Below are positions 1 to 10,454 of a stretch of DNA of 64,000 nt, in pieces (position 1 is the first letter of the stretch; each line of letters opens with the position of its first letter). The position numbers and the translations under genes were made by a program. Source of the DNA: Cephalopachus bancanus (lineage: Eukaryota; Chordata; Mammalia; Primates; Tarsiidae); NCBI GenBank assembly GCA_027257055.1, contig JAPVLO010000044.1:992001-1056000 (forward strand). The letters are read 5' to 3'. The notes beneath the pieces were generated by a model, which worked only from the letters and a program-made list of their open reading frames with translations, searched no databases and was not told the DNA's origin.

Positions 1-34
1 AATGGAAGACAGGGTGGAACTTCTGCCCTGAGCT

Positions 35-260
35 TAGTAATGAAGAGCACGAGCTTCAGAGAAGGCAGATTTGGGTTTGCATACTAGCTACGCCCATATC
101 CTGGTTATATCACCTGGGAACAATTACTTCAGCTCTCTGGAACTCAGTTTCTCTATATGAAATTGGAGGCAATTACCTACCTTTAACACCCATTATGAGA
201 GTTAAATTATATAGTAAATAATAATACAAGATAAATAATGCATAATACTGAATACAGCTT
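35..260 (+). repeat. MIR SINE relic
   Basis: The order of landmarks follows the MIR consensus: a segment like 'gagcacgagcttcagag', then 'cagtttctctatatgaaat', then 'ggcaattacctac', then a degenerate AT-rich 3' end. MIR is a tRNA-derived SINE mobilised by LINE-2 in early mammals. This copy is heavily diverged and inert. The 3' limit is uncertain. Confidence 0.6.
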
Positions 261-335
261 ACAATATGGTAAAACCTTATTAACATAATTTAAATAAACA
301 TATTTGGAAACTAGTTGAGCAAATTAATGAAATAC

Positions 336-372
336 TAACTATAAACATAACTTAATGTTATGTTTATAGTTA
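336..372. repeat. Perfect 16-bp inverted repeat with 5-nt loop
   Basis: Positions 336-351 (taactataaacataac) are the exact reverse complement of 357-372, separated by ttaat. Nothing around it resembles a known miniature transposon. It lies in AT-rich DNA just after a MIR relic. Confidence 0.9.
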
Positions 373-374
373 AT

Positions 375-1630
375 GTAATTGCTTTTGTTATCATCATCAT
401 CATCATTATTACAATAAGATATCTAACACCTTTAAACCTCCTTTTTTTTTTATTAAGAAGACCATTTCAAGAGAATTTAGTCCATAGCCTTGTTTCAGGG
501 CTAGTTTTAGGAAAAATGAAATGTACTACCAGTATGGCTGAGCTGCTTATAGCCAAAGGTTCAGACTTTGGGCGTATACACAAAGTACATATTTTAAAGC
601 AGCAGATTTCATTTGAAACACATTACTCATTTACTATCTATTGCCCTGAATGTCATAGCACATCCTTGAAACTTTCAACTGAGAAATGGCTTCTTAACTA
701 ATTCACAGAATTTAGCTTTTCTGTTTCCATAAGCAGCACCAGTGCCATGTTTGAACACCAAAATCCCTAGTCTCCAGTATTCTTCAATGGACCCACCATT
801 TAGTGCAGCCTGGGAACAGGTTTTACTAGAGTTTGAAAAAGTTAAAGTATGCTCCTGATCCAAAACCATTTCTTGACTCTGAAAAGAAATTGTTCCTGGA
901 AATGCTTCAGGGGAAAGATTTGGAGGAGCAGCTTTCCATTTTGCCTTGAATTGCAAACTCACATTAAAAAACATTAAGGATAATAAACTGGAAATTCAAT
1001 TACCAGGCTTGAAGCCAGAACACCGCACATTCGATTTGGATTTGCATCTTAACTTATAGCTTGTTCTTGCCAATATTACTTACAATTCAGACCTTTGCTC
1101 ATGGTATAAAAAGCATTTAGTGCGCAGATGATTTCTCACCAAGTGCTTTTTGATGGACCTGCTCAAATGTTGATTTGGGTAGGAATTTAAGTTAAGAGGA
1201 AATTTAAAGTATCTCTCCCTTTTATTTATATGTTTTTATTTTTGCACTTTGGAATTCAAAGGACTGCATAACAAGAGTTTCAAATTTCTACACAATGTTG
1301 AAGGCCTCTTCTTGGATATCACTCAAGGTTTTCATTAGGCCTACTGCTAATTTATTTATAAAACTTTCATGTTGAAATGTTAGTCGCCTGCCCTAGTGAA
1401 GGAGATTCTTACTATGGGGGTTGGATAAAGAATAAATGGACATATTACAAGTCTTGCTCCATCCCCTTCTCCCCCACAAACAAAAAACTGTAAGAGTATG
1501 GATTCTGGCTTGCATTGATTTTCCCCAGTAATTCAGATATCCAGATGTGGACTTCTGTGAATCTGGATACATAATCCTAAAAGTATGTGGGTCTCCCCAG
1601 TTCCTAAAAAATGGCATGTCTTAGCCACGA
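375..1630. other. Unique-looking DNA, no gene seen
   Basis: No repeat family was recognised here. Short open frames (for example 360-701 plus and 675-974 minus) have no recognisable domain and no exon context. A low-complexity (TCA)n run lies near 392-405. Confidence 0.5.
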
Positions 1631-1634
1631 AGGA

Positions 1635-1862
1635 CATAGGAAGTACTCCTAGGTGTGAATCCAAGCTCTGTCATTTATCACCTGTGTAAATATAGAAAAG
1701 TTGATTAAACTTGTGCCTCAGTTCTCTCATCTATAAAACTGGAGGAAGATGAGAGTATCTCTTTTTTAGGGTTGTGTAATGAATAAAGGAGCTAATAGTG
1801 CATGTAAACCTCTTAGAATAGTGTCTGGCAATAGATAACATCAGTAAATATTAATTTTTACT
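1635..1862 (+). repeat. MIR SINE, nearly full length
   Basis: The consensus order is clear: 'gaatccaagctctgtcat', 'cctcagttctctcatctat', 'agggttgtgtaatgaat', 'catgtaaacctcttagaat', 'agtgtctggcaatag'. It runs on the plus strand and includes the core and the 3' LINE-2-like tail. Confidence 0.85.
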
Positions 1863-2334
1863 AGTATCAGGTGTGAGTCATAAAAGTTTTCAAGAATAAT
1901 TGCATTATTTTGCTAGGGATAGAGAAAACAGTAGTTTCCCTTTGGATGCCTCACAGAATTTTGGCTTCTCTCTATTGCAATGGATCTCAATCTTGGATTC
2001 TTATTAATATCATCTGGTGTCAAAGTATAATTTTCAAAAGTTGAAAACTTGTCTCTCATATAAACGTACAACGAGTACTTGCCAAAGATTTATTTGGTTT
2101 ATTTAATGAGAGAGCCAGTGGGGATGAGTTTAAACTGGTTCAAAGAGAATTAGAAAGACCAAGTAAATGTAGGTCTTGATAGAAATTTGGAATAAGATTG
2201 CTAAGTTAGATACAGAACTGGTTAATGTTCTATCAAGGAAAAACCCTGTAATCTTGGAACTGGAAAAGAATGATTAGCATCTCTACTGCTGTAAATAGGT
2301 ATTTGTCTTGTTACGGGACCAGAATCTACTGCAC

Positions 2335-2515
2335 TGCCATAGGACTTTTACAATAGGTATCAAACTTGGAAATGTGTCAGAATTATCCAAGAACTTATTA
2401 AAATTATAGAAACCCAATCCCTATTCTACTTTGATAAGCATAAACCGCTGTGTTCTTTATTAGCTTTCTAGGTAGTTCCTTTATATGCCAAGGCTTAAGA
2501 ACCACTGTTTTTCAT
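2335..2515 (+). repeat. hAT-type DNA transposon relic, MER20-like
   Basis: The segment contains 'atcaaacttggaaatgtgtc', 'agaattatccaagaactt', 'aaacccaatccc' and ends near 'ttaagaaccactg', following the MER20 order. A further stretch at 2740-2860 (with 'ttctccaggtgactctaatg' and 'aagaacttctgg') looks like a related 3' part. Non-autonomous and long dead. Confidence 0.55.
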
Positions 2516-2869
2516 GGCAAAATTTACTTTTAAAGAGTTGTGATTTTTCCTAACTAAATATCCCAGTAATTAGTGAACAAAATGAAGACTCATTATCCTA
2601 AATAATTATATAATTTTGGGGTAAGCCTGTTAGACAATGCTTTATCATGCCATTGAAAGGTTATGTAGTCACCTTTTAACTTAGTTCCAAGTTCTGAATT
2701 TTTGTTTTTTAATCCTGGGTAACATTTAAAAACTACTTGTGACTAGGTGCCATCCCTAGCTTCTGATTAATTGAACTGAGGTGTGGCTTGTAAATTGAGG
2801 TTATAAAAATTCTCCAGGTGACTCTAATGTGCTGTCAAGACTAAGAACTTCTGGTCTTTAAGTTTGCCT

Positions 2870-3590
2870 CATTTTTTGATTGCATTCTACATTAGGCAGT
2901 CTCAAGAACATGATATGTGCTCAGTAATATGTATTAGATTGTTAACAAATTACATTAAATACATGCAGACTAATTTGGAACACCCCACATTGCAGTAGCA
3001 CAGATTTATTTGGCCAGTCTTCAGTAGAAGTGGATGCTTCCACAGTGATGGCTATTTCATTCTCAGTTTCAGGAAGATAGCAGAACATTCTACAGTTAAC
3101 ATTACTTTGTGACAGAAAGACTATTTATATTGCTGTGCCCAATTTGCAGGTCAGTTGGATATGACTAAACTATCTCTTCCCTCCTACCTGTTATAGACAA
3201 ATATTTCCTGTCAAGCACATGTCTTCTTTTCTGAAACATGACTAAAAAGTTAGTTATTTGAAAAAGTATTAGGAAGAAATCTTCTTTCATAAAAAATTTT
3301 TTTTGGCTTTTTTTTTATTCTCACAACTTCAAAGTCTGTCAGAACAATCCAACTTTTTTTCAACTCCAAGATGGCTATGTCGTCCTCTCAAGATGGTGGT
3401 GCTTCCTGTATGGTGTTGCTACAGGTAGCCAGGAAGGTAGGTGATTTAGCCATCATTCCTTTATTGTGATCTATTTTTAAGGAATTGTCATTCTTTCCCT
3501 TTGGTTTTCTTTATTTCATTCTTCCTACCTTCTGCTTTTGTTTGGGTATTCTGTGATTAAGGGTAAAAATTATCTTCATTACTCTCACCA
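2870..3590. other. Unique-looking DNA, no gene seen
   Basis: No recognisable repeat and no exon-like open frame with splice sites. T-rich runs occur near 3296-3320 and 3352-3360. Confidence 0.45.
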
Positions 3591-3599
3591 GCATTCTTT

Positions 3600-3990
3600 T
3601 TTGGGGAAGAAGTTGCTTGATATGGGCAAAGAGTCTCTGTAAGTGCTTGGGTTCAAGATGCGACTCCGAGGGTATGAAAGCTGACCAGGACTTAAGCAAA
3701 AACAAGACACTGGATGAATGTCTCCACCTGAGACCAAGAAAACAATTTGTTTCTGCTCCTGAAAGGGAGGAGGAAATAAAAGAAAGGGCAGAGAAGAGAC
3801 AAGATGATGGTGGAAGGCTGGCCATGACACAAGGTTGAAGAACCTGAGTAAAACCTTTGGACAGGGAGACTGGAGTGATGTATAAAAACAGGCTGGCTTT
3901 GTTTGCAGCTCTTGGGACTGCTGTGGCATGAGTTTCACTTCTTTGCAACTCTGCTCCCCACGTCTTCAATAAAGTCTATCCCACGCATAC
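3600..3990 (+). repeat. Candidate solo LTR of an endogenous retrovirus
   Basis: A TATA-like box (tataaaaac, 3881-3889) is followed about 85 bp downstream by a poly(A) signal (caataaag, 3967-3974), with a C/T-rich stretch between them. This is the usual U3-R-U5 spacing of retroviral LTRs. I could not fix the TG/CA ends or find a TSD, and no internal viral genes are next to it. A minus-strand open frame of 152 codons (3511-3969) overlaps and is taken as chance. It could instead be a unique promoter-like sequence. Confidence 0.4.
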
Positions 3991-4347
3991 ATGCCTGAGG
4001 CAAATATATGTACCTGTGTAAATTATAAAAAGTAGCACAGAATTTTATGACGGGATTAAGATAACAGATTCAACATACTTGGACACAACAGGAAAGCTAA
4101 GAGGAAACCATGCTTATGGAATTCTTGGAAAGGACTTTGAATGTACTGAGGTTCTGAAATGTGGTTCAAGGCAGTTGTATGTAGTGTAACACTGAATTCA
4201 CTCTTTCCACAATGATTTAATGGAAGGACAAAGAATGCATAGACCTCTACTAGATACTGTGCATAATTCCAAGACCACTCAGAGATGCCTCTTCAAGGGC
4301 TAACAATCTAGTGGAGATGAGAGATATATACAAAGAGCTAGATCTGA

Positions 4348-4636
4348 GCCGGGCTCGGTGGCTCAGCCTGTAATCCCGCGCCTTTGGGAGGCTGAGGTGT
4401 GTGGATTGCCTGAGCTTGCGGGTTCGAGACCTGCCTGGGCAGCGAGACCTCATCTCTACAATAAAATCAAAAAATCAGCCGGGTGTGGTAGCGCATGCCT
4501 GTAATTCCGGCTACTTGGAAGGCTGAGGTGGAAGGATCGCCGGAGCCCAGCAGGTTGAGGCTGCAGTGGCCAGGAGTGGCCACTGCACTCCAGTCTGGGC
4601 GACAGAGTGAGACTCCAACTCAAAAAAAAAAAAAAA
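4348..4636 (+). repeat. Alu, lineage-specific subfamily, full length
   Basis: A complete dimeric Alu: left arm from 'gccgggctcggtggctcag', central A-rich linker, right arm ending 'gagactccaactc' plus an A tail. It is bounded by a 16-bp TSD, aaagagctagatctga, at 4332-4347 and 4637-4652. The A box reads TGGCTCAGCCTG and the B-box region keeps GGTTCGAGACC. Non-coding; it needs LINE-1 proteins to move. Confidence 0.95.
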
Positions 4637-4795
4637 AAAGAGCTAGATCTGAACACCAGGAAGACTGTACGTGTCTTTAAAGAATAAAAGAGATCTCTTC
4701 TGATTAGGGAGACTATGAAAGCTACATGGAAGAAATGGTGTCTGCGCTGATGTTTGAAAAATAAATTGAATTGGATATGGAAATAAGAGAATTAT

Positions 4796-4960
4796 AATCA
4801 TTCCCATGTATTAGACAAGGAAAATACACCTATGTAACCACCACCCCATTAAGATATGCAAAATATGTATTGCTTCAGAAAGTTTCCTTATGCCTCTATC
4901 CAAATGATACCCCATGACCTTTCACTTCAGGCAACCACTGATCTAATATCTATTACCAGG
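4796..4960 (-). repeat. Old LINE-1 (L1M) 3' fragment
   Basis: The wording 'aaccaccaccccattaagat', 'cagaaagtttccttatgcc' and 'ggcaaccactgatct' matches the antisense of old mammalian L1 3' regions. It is short and highly diverged. Confidence 0.55.
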
Positions 4961-4961
4961 G

Positions 4962-5172
4962 ATTGGATTTGCACATTGTGCAAAGTGTTAACTTGCATTA
5001 TCTCATTTGATCCTCATAAAATCCTTTGATGTAAGTACAGTGACTGTTTCCATTGTGCAGGTGAGGACACAGGCTTAGTTTAAGTAAGTAGTTTGCTCCA
5101 AATCACACAGCTAAGAAATTACAGAACTGGAACTTGAGCCCAAAGCTAATTCCAAAGACCAAACTCTTATCT
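4962..5172 (-). repeat. MIR SINE, antisense
   Basis: Read on the plus strand it gives the antisense MIR order: 'gcattatctcatttgatcct', 'gcaggtgaggacacaggctt', 'tcacacagctaag', 'acttgagcccaaagc'. It abuts the L1M fragment. Confidence 0.85.
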
Positions 5173-5179
5173 AACTCAT

Positions 5180-6090
5180 AGAGAGAATAACATAAGAAAG
5201 ATGAAGGAAAATGTATTATGTTTATGGACAATAGTAAGTAATTTGGCTGCAAAAAAAAAAAGGTATATGAGAAAATTAGTTTAGTCAAAATTTTGTGGTT
5301 TTCTGTGGTTCTCTCCTCCATTGAGAAGAAGGATTGTGTGTACCTGTAATCCTCCTACATTAGGATAGCTCTGACTCTCAATCCTGCAGATTTAAATCTC
5401 ATTCTAGATGTTTTTTATATGTCAAATGGTATCCTATTTATGTGCAAAGTTTAACTTCCAGGTGGCCCTGTGAAATATTAAGTGTTGACTTCATAGTATT
5501 TGCTGTTATTTATACATATGCGTGTACACATTTGTACAGAAATAAATACACATTTGTACAGAAATAAATACACATGGGCATCTGTGCTGAAGTATGCAGC
5601 CAAGTGTCAGCACATTATCAGATTTAAATTAGCAGCCTGACTCTATTAATAGCTCTAGTTTTCCAGTTTCTAAAATAAAAGATCCCAGAACAGCTGGACT
5701 AAAATCTGAAACAGAATGGAAGAATACATCCCTGTAAGCAGTAGTAGTCTGTCTTTAGCTGCTAAATAAAGTTTGTAGCTCCATAGGTTTTACAGATGCC
5801 TGTACAAGAACTCTTGAAATGTAAAGTGCTTTTTAAAAACAGCATAATCTCCAACCAGTGGAAGGGATTGATTATGCCTTATCAATCATGGAATTTTGAA
5901 AATCCCTTTGATATTCCATTAAAATTTGAAAGTAGGGTTGAATCCAGAAGTAGATAGGGTCCATCTTGACCACATGGCTTAATGAAAGGGTAGCAATAAA
6001 CTTTCCTCCCACTCACCAAAATTTCTTTTCTGCATGTTTATCATTTCTGGGATCTCACCATTTTAAAATGCAATGCAGTATCCAGTCTAA
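5180..6090. other. Unique-looking DNA, no gene seen
   Basis: No repeat family recognised apart from a short tandem duplication at 5525-5575. No coding signal. Confidence 0.45.
5525..5575. repeat. 22-bp tandem duplication, about 2.3 copies
   Basis: The unit tacacatttgtacagaaataaa starts at 5525 and again at 5547, with a third partial start at 5569. The copies are identical, which suggests a recent slippage event. Confidence 0.9.
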
Positions 6091-6099
6091 TGTTTCTTC

Positions 6100-6455
6100 T
6101 AGATTTGACTCCTGCTGTCCCTTCCATGCCTACCTGTATCCCTAATTAACATGTGCTCCTGCTTCTCTGCTTCCCAAACATGCAGCACACTGTACTTTAC
6201 TCTGCCACTTAGACCATGACATTCACTCAACCCATGTGTCCTTCCTTTCTTTACCTGGCAAAGTGCTAGCCACTTTTCAAAGCTCATCTTAAACAATCCC
6301 ACCCATGTTATTTGCAAGATGCTCCTTCATTGACCCCCTGTCTGCCCTGGCAGAATAAATTATATCTACCCTGCTCTTCCCATGGAACTGTGTTCTTGAT
6401 CTATGGTGACAAATATCACATCCTTTCATGGTGTCTGCCTCTTGATTGAGTGGAA
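6100..6455 (+). repeat. LINE-2 3' fragment
   Basis: The order 'aaagctcatcttaaacaatc', 'aagatgctccttcattgacc', 'gattgagtggaagctcctta' follows the L2 3' end. Very old and non-functional; it lies just upstream of the L1 insertion that begins near 6582. Confidence 0.65.
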
Positions 6456-7177
6456 GCTCCTTAGCTTTTTGTGGCTATAAAGTGTGATCCTGGGGCTGGC
6501 AACATTGGGTGTTACTTGGGAGATTGCTACAAAGTCAAAATATCACACTTTCCCCCAGATCCACTGTATAAGAAACTCATTTTGGAAAAGGGGCAAAAAG
6601 GCAACTAACCTGTGGGAGTGTGAGAGTCTCTCCAAAAGTGAGTGTCCACAAAGACTGTTTACATGAATGGGTGTGTGTTGGTGGGTGAATGAAAGGCCAC
6701 CTGAGGGGAGGAGACTGGGGATCAAGAAACCCAGGCCTCCTCCAGAGGGAGTTGCACCCCACAACTGCTGAGGTTGGAGCCCCCAGTGTACAAGATCCTC
6801 TGCCGTTCTTGCAGGTTTCTCAGGAGGAGGTAGCAGAGATCAGCTGCTCCTCAGCACCTGGCCCATGCCACAACCTGCAGCAGTAGACCAGGCACCGGCT
6901 ATGGGAACCATGGAGAAAGTGCAACAAGGAAATCTGGAGCTGAGTCCCACCACCAGCAAAGAGACCCCACCGCTACCATTTTCTCCGTCCTGGGACCAGG
7001 CAGAAACCTGTGTTGGCCTGCCTAGCTCTGTTCAGCCTGAGTCCCAGAGGCAATCTCGGCACCCCTCTGGTTTGACCAACACTGACCCAGAGAGGAAACT
7101 TCAGGGGCAGATATAGAGAGACAGAGGCCTCACCCCCCAAACTGGACTAGGCACTGACAAGTCTGATATATGTGAGA

Positions 7178-7187
7178 GATGGCGGCA
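7178..7187 (-). promoter_or_regulatory. YY1-like site in L1 5' UTR
   Basis: The plus strand reads agatggcggc, whose complement GCCGCCATCT fits the YY1 core. YY1 sites near the start of primate L1 5' UTRs are known to help position transcription. Here the site is about 600 bp into the element and its function is unproven. A CAG/CGG-rich run follows. Confidence 0.4.
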
Positions 7188-8135
7188 GCAGCGGCAACAG
7201 CAGCGAGTTGAGTTGTGAGTCCGGAGCTGGTTCACCCTCCTCCCACAGCAGTCCATGGAGCATCTGACCCATGATAAGAGTAACCTGATTGGTCTGCACC
7301 AAGAACAGAGGGGAAGGGCTGGAGACAGGTGCTCACTCCCTACCATTGCAGCAGCAGTGCTTGGGAAGGGAACCTGAAGTTCTAGAAATGGCCACAGAGG
7401 GAGCTCTTTTTTTCCCCCTTCTGTTTATGTGTTTGTACTTGCTTTGTTGCTATTTTTTGGTTTTGTTGTTTTGTTTTTAGTTTTCTGTTTGCATATGGGT
7501 ATTTTTGAAGGTGAGTCCAGCATCAGATTTTTTTGTTTATATGCATGTATGTTTTTGCTTTTTTTGTTTTTGTTTATTCTTTAGTTGGTGTGCCTGTTTT
7601 CCTTCTTCTCTCTCTTCATCATCCTTTTTTCTCCTTTCTTCCTTTTTCCATTATTTTCCTTTTTTCTGATCTCATTTTGCTTTCAGGGAGCATACATATG
7701 CCCCCACCTCATGGACAGATTGTAAATTGGTGGAAATGGGTTCCAGGGGGCCCATATACCTATCAGCAGATACTGTGATCTGTAGATAGCTTCTGAACCA
7801 CAGTTCCCCTCATCATACCTTAATCAAATCTCAAAACTACAAAAAGCACAGCCCCTCATCCTCAGTCTGTCTTCAAAGTTGAATAAATCTGGAGGATCTA
7901 TATAAGGAAGAATGGGGGGCTGAGCAAACATAACTGAAAGCTATCCCCCCTACTACTGAGCAACAGAATTAAAGAAGGGGAAAGAGGGGTGAGGAAAATT
8001 GTTGCAAAGGAGAACTGCAGGTCCAATCAAGACTTCTGGGAAGAAAACATCTGAGAATACAGACTTTAGAAGTCAAACAGTGAAGAGCCCCCAGAATGAC
8101 TGATCTCAAACCACAAACCAGATATCAAGATATTA

Positions 8136-8722
8136 ATGGAGAGAAATAATAGAATTGAGGAGAGACAAGAAGAAAGAATAAAGGAGTTGATAACTGAGAT
8201 GATGGCAATAAAAAATACAGTAAACAAAATAAATAACACACTGACAAGCATGGAAAGCAGAATTAACCAAACAGAAGAAAGAATCTCAGAGCTTGAGGAC
8301 CAAAATGTGGAACTAGCCCAAACTGTTAAAAACATAGAAAAGAAGCTTTAAAAGATGAAACAAAGCCTCCAAGAGATGTGTGGTATAGGAAAAGGCTGAA
8401 CCTTTGATTAGTTGGCATTCCTGAGGCAGATAGAGAGACAGAGAACACCCTGGAACAAAAGTTCCATGAAATTATCCAAGAAAACTTCCCTCATCTCATC
8501 AGAGATGTGATCATTCAAACACAAGAGATTCAGAGAACCACTGCAAGACATCAAATGAGAAGATCAACTTCTAGACACATAGTGATTTGCTTACACAAAG
8601 TAGGTATTAAAGAAACAATCCTAAAGGCAGCAAAAGAGAAAGATCAGACTACCTATCAGGGAAGACCAATTAAAATAGAAGCAGACTTAGCTACAGAAAC
8701 ACTACAGGCTAGAAGATACTGA
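8136..8722 (+). pseudogene. L1 ORF1 relic (RNA-binding chaperone)
   Basis: ORF1p forms a trimeric nucleic-acid chaperone that coats L1 RNA. The segment 8136-8351 gives 71 residues of coiled coil with repeated hydrophobic heptads (INNTLTSMESRINQTEERIS, then ELEDQNVEL). After a frame break, 8507-8722 gives part of the C-terminal RNA-binding region (RHQMRRSTSRHIVI, AAKEKDQTTYQGRPIKIEAD, ETLQARRY). Stops and frame changes between and before these blocks make it non-functional. The copy at 46427-47752 shows the same blocks. Confidence 0.85.
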
Positions 8723-9349
8723 AGTCTAATCTTCAAAGTTCTCAAAGACAAATGATTCCAACCAAGAATTTTCTACAAAAGATTCAAATCTTTCCCAAAT
8801 ATTCAATTCCTAAAAGTTTACACTGCCTCATGACCAACTTTACAAGAAACACTTAAAGTATTAAACACAGAAGAAAGAAAAAAAAGAATGACTATGCTCC
8901 TCCCAAGAATGCAGGAAAACTTTGAAAACACACATATATATCAACCCAAAAATCAAAAGAAAATCAACAAACAAACAGCAACAACAAACTCTATAGGAAC
9001 ATTATAACATGGATAAACTCTCACATCTCAATGATTAGCCTTAAAGTGAATGGACTAAATGTACCACTGAAAAGTCAAACAATACTATAAAGAAAGGATT
9101 GGCAGTAGTGGGACACTGCCAGGGCAGGAGGGGCACATAACATCAATAAGAGTACCAACCTTTACCTGTACAATGATCACTTATGTACTTAACCCTGAAT
9201 TGTACCCCACATCTTTAAAATTAAAAAAAGAAACTCATTCTAACAATATTTCTTGCTGGATTCATATCAACATTAATGTTTGAGAAGGCTGTCCTAGAAG
9301 ACAGAGAGCGTGGTTTAGTACTCCTGCACTTCCTCACAGCACTGAGCAG

Positions 9350-9480
9350 GTTATGTATTCATTCAACAAACTGATGAGAGGAACCACAAGTCAGACATTG
9401 TTTTAACAGTCAGTGATTAAAAGGTGACTACACATGAGGCATGTGACATTAGAGTAGCTGTAAGTATGGCTAGAGGTTAG
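9350..9480 (-). repeat. LINE-2 3' end, antisense
   Basis: 'attcattcaacaaactgatg' followed by 'agacattgttttaacagtca' matches the reverse complement of the L2 3' terminus. Confidence 0.6.
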
Positions 9481-9834
9481 GATTCCACAGATGAAACAGA
9501 AAAAGGCCAAATTCATTCTAAGCCTTTAAAAAGGTCTTATGAGCCTGAGAAACTCACTAGAATTTATTCAATAGGTTTCTTTAGTGTGGGATGTCTCAGA
9601 GTACTTAAATGTATGTGTGTCTTGTGACTCTACAATCTATAGTATGCCCCAAACTTATTTGGTAGTAGAAATTTATTTATTTTTTATTTGTTTATTTACT
9701 TATGCATGGCTCATCTTGTGGGATTTCCAAGGTATGTTTTGGAAAATAATCTACAAGATGACCACTTTAATAGTCTGATGATTTGTTTGTATTGTCTTCT
9801 AAGGTGTTTTAACTATTGAACATTTAACTTTTCT

Positions 9835-9965
9835 TCTCAATAGGACTGTAAGCTCTTGAAGAAGATGGAAGAATCTTATGCTTATTTGTTTTGCTTTAAC
9901 TTTCACATTGTGATTCAATCAAAATTTGCTGAAGGATGTCCTATGTCTGTCTTGCCACCAAGCAG
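9835..9965 (+). repeat. LINE-2 3' end
   Basis: 'aggactgtaagctcttgaag' and the following T-rich segment ending in 'tttgctgaagga' match the L2 3' tail order. Diverged. Confidence 0.55.
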
Positions 9966-10019
9966 AGCATGAAGAAATGATGGGAGCTTGATTGGCAACA
10001 AGCCCAAAGGGGTTTAACA

Positions 10020-10130
10020 TGGTAGGGAGATACTTGAATGGAGATTATAATCCTGGCTCAGGCTTTCGCTGTGTTGATTTTGATCTGGTCACTTGCCCTC
10101 TCTGGGCACCAGCATCCACTTAATGTGCCA
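10020..10130 (+). repeat. MIR SINE fragment
   Basis: 'ttataatcctggctcaggct' and 'tctggtcacttgccctctct' follow the MIR core. A second MIR-like piece lies at 10365-10450. Confidence 0.5.
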
Positions 10131-10364
10131 AGCATGCCTACTGGGTGACAGCCTCCAATGGTGCCTGAATTTGCAAGTTATGTGTCTTCATAGATATAAG
10201 GTACCATTAGAGAGGCTAGAATTACATTTTAGGAAAAACTTTATATTCTGCTTTCCTGGATATAGTGTTTACAAATTAGAAAGAATAAAGATTTTAGGAT
10301 GATATAGAGAGGAACCATCCAGAGGCTGAGAGATGGATACAAAATCTTCTAGAAAGAGACTTTT

Positions 10365-10450
10365 CAGGTCTGAAATTCTTTTATCTGTAAAATGGGAATA
10401 ATAACATCTGTTTCCCTTTACTGTTATTCATTTTGAAATTAAATAAATCT
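10365..10450 (+). repeat. MIR SINE fragment
   Basis: 'ttatctgtaaaatgggaata' is a hallmark MIR segment, followed by a short diverged stretch. It may be the same insertion as 10020-10130, separated by later sequence. Confidence 0.6.
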
Positions 10451-10454
10451 GAGA

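Larger units (their letters stand above)
6582..9227 (+). mobile_element. LINE-1 lacking ORF2, internally deleted, with TSD
   Basis: A single insertion of about 2.65 kb bounded by a perfect 12-bp TSD, aagaaactcatt, at 6570-6581 and 9228-9239. It holds a long 5' UTR (6582 to about 7960), a decayed ORF1 (coiled coil 8136-8351, C-terminal domain 8507-8722 and on to about 8925), only about 80 bp of ORF2 start (about 9008-9086), then the 3' UTR ending 'ccccacatctttaaaatt' plus a short A tail. More than 3.5 kb of ORF2 is missing. Because both outer ends and the TSD are present, the deletion either predates insertion or happened later without touching the ends. It cannot encode reverse transcriptase. 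Confidence 0.9.

Noticed and set aside
3511..3969. 152-codon open frame on the minus strand, the longest in the window
   Set aside because: No recognisable domain, it overlaps the candidate LTR, has no splice-site context, and a second frame runs through the same DNA. Treated as chance.
7289..7778. Two hydrophobic small open frames
   Set aside because: They come from the T-rich part of the L1 5' UTR, present in similar form in the other L1.
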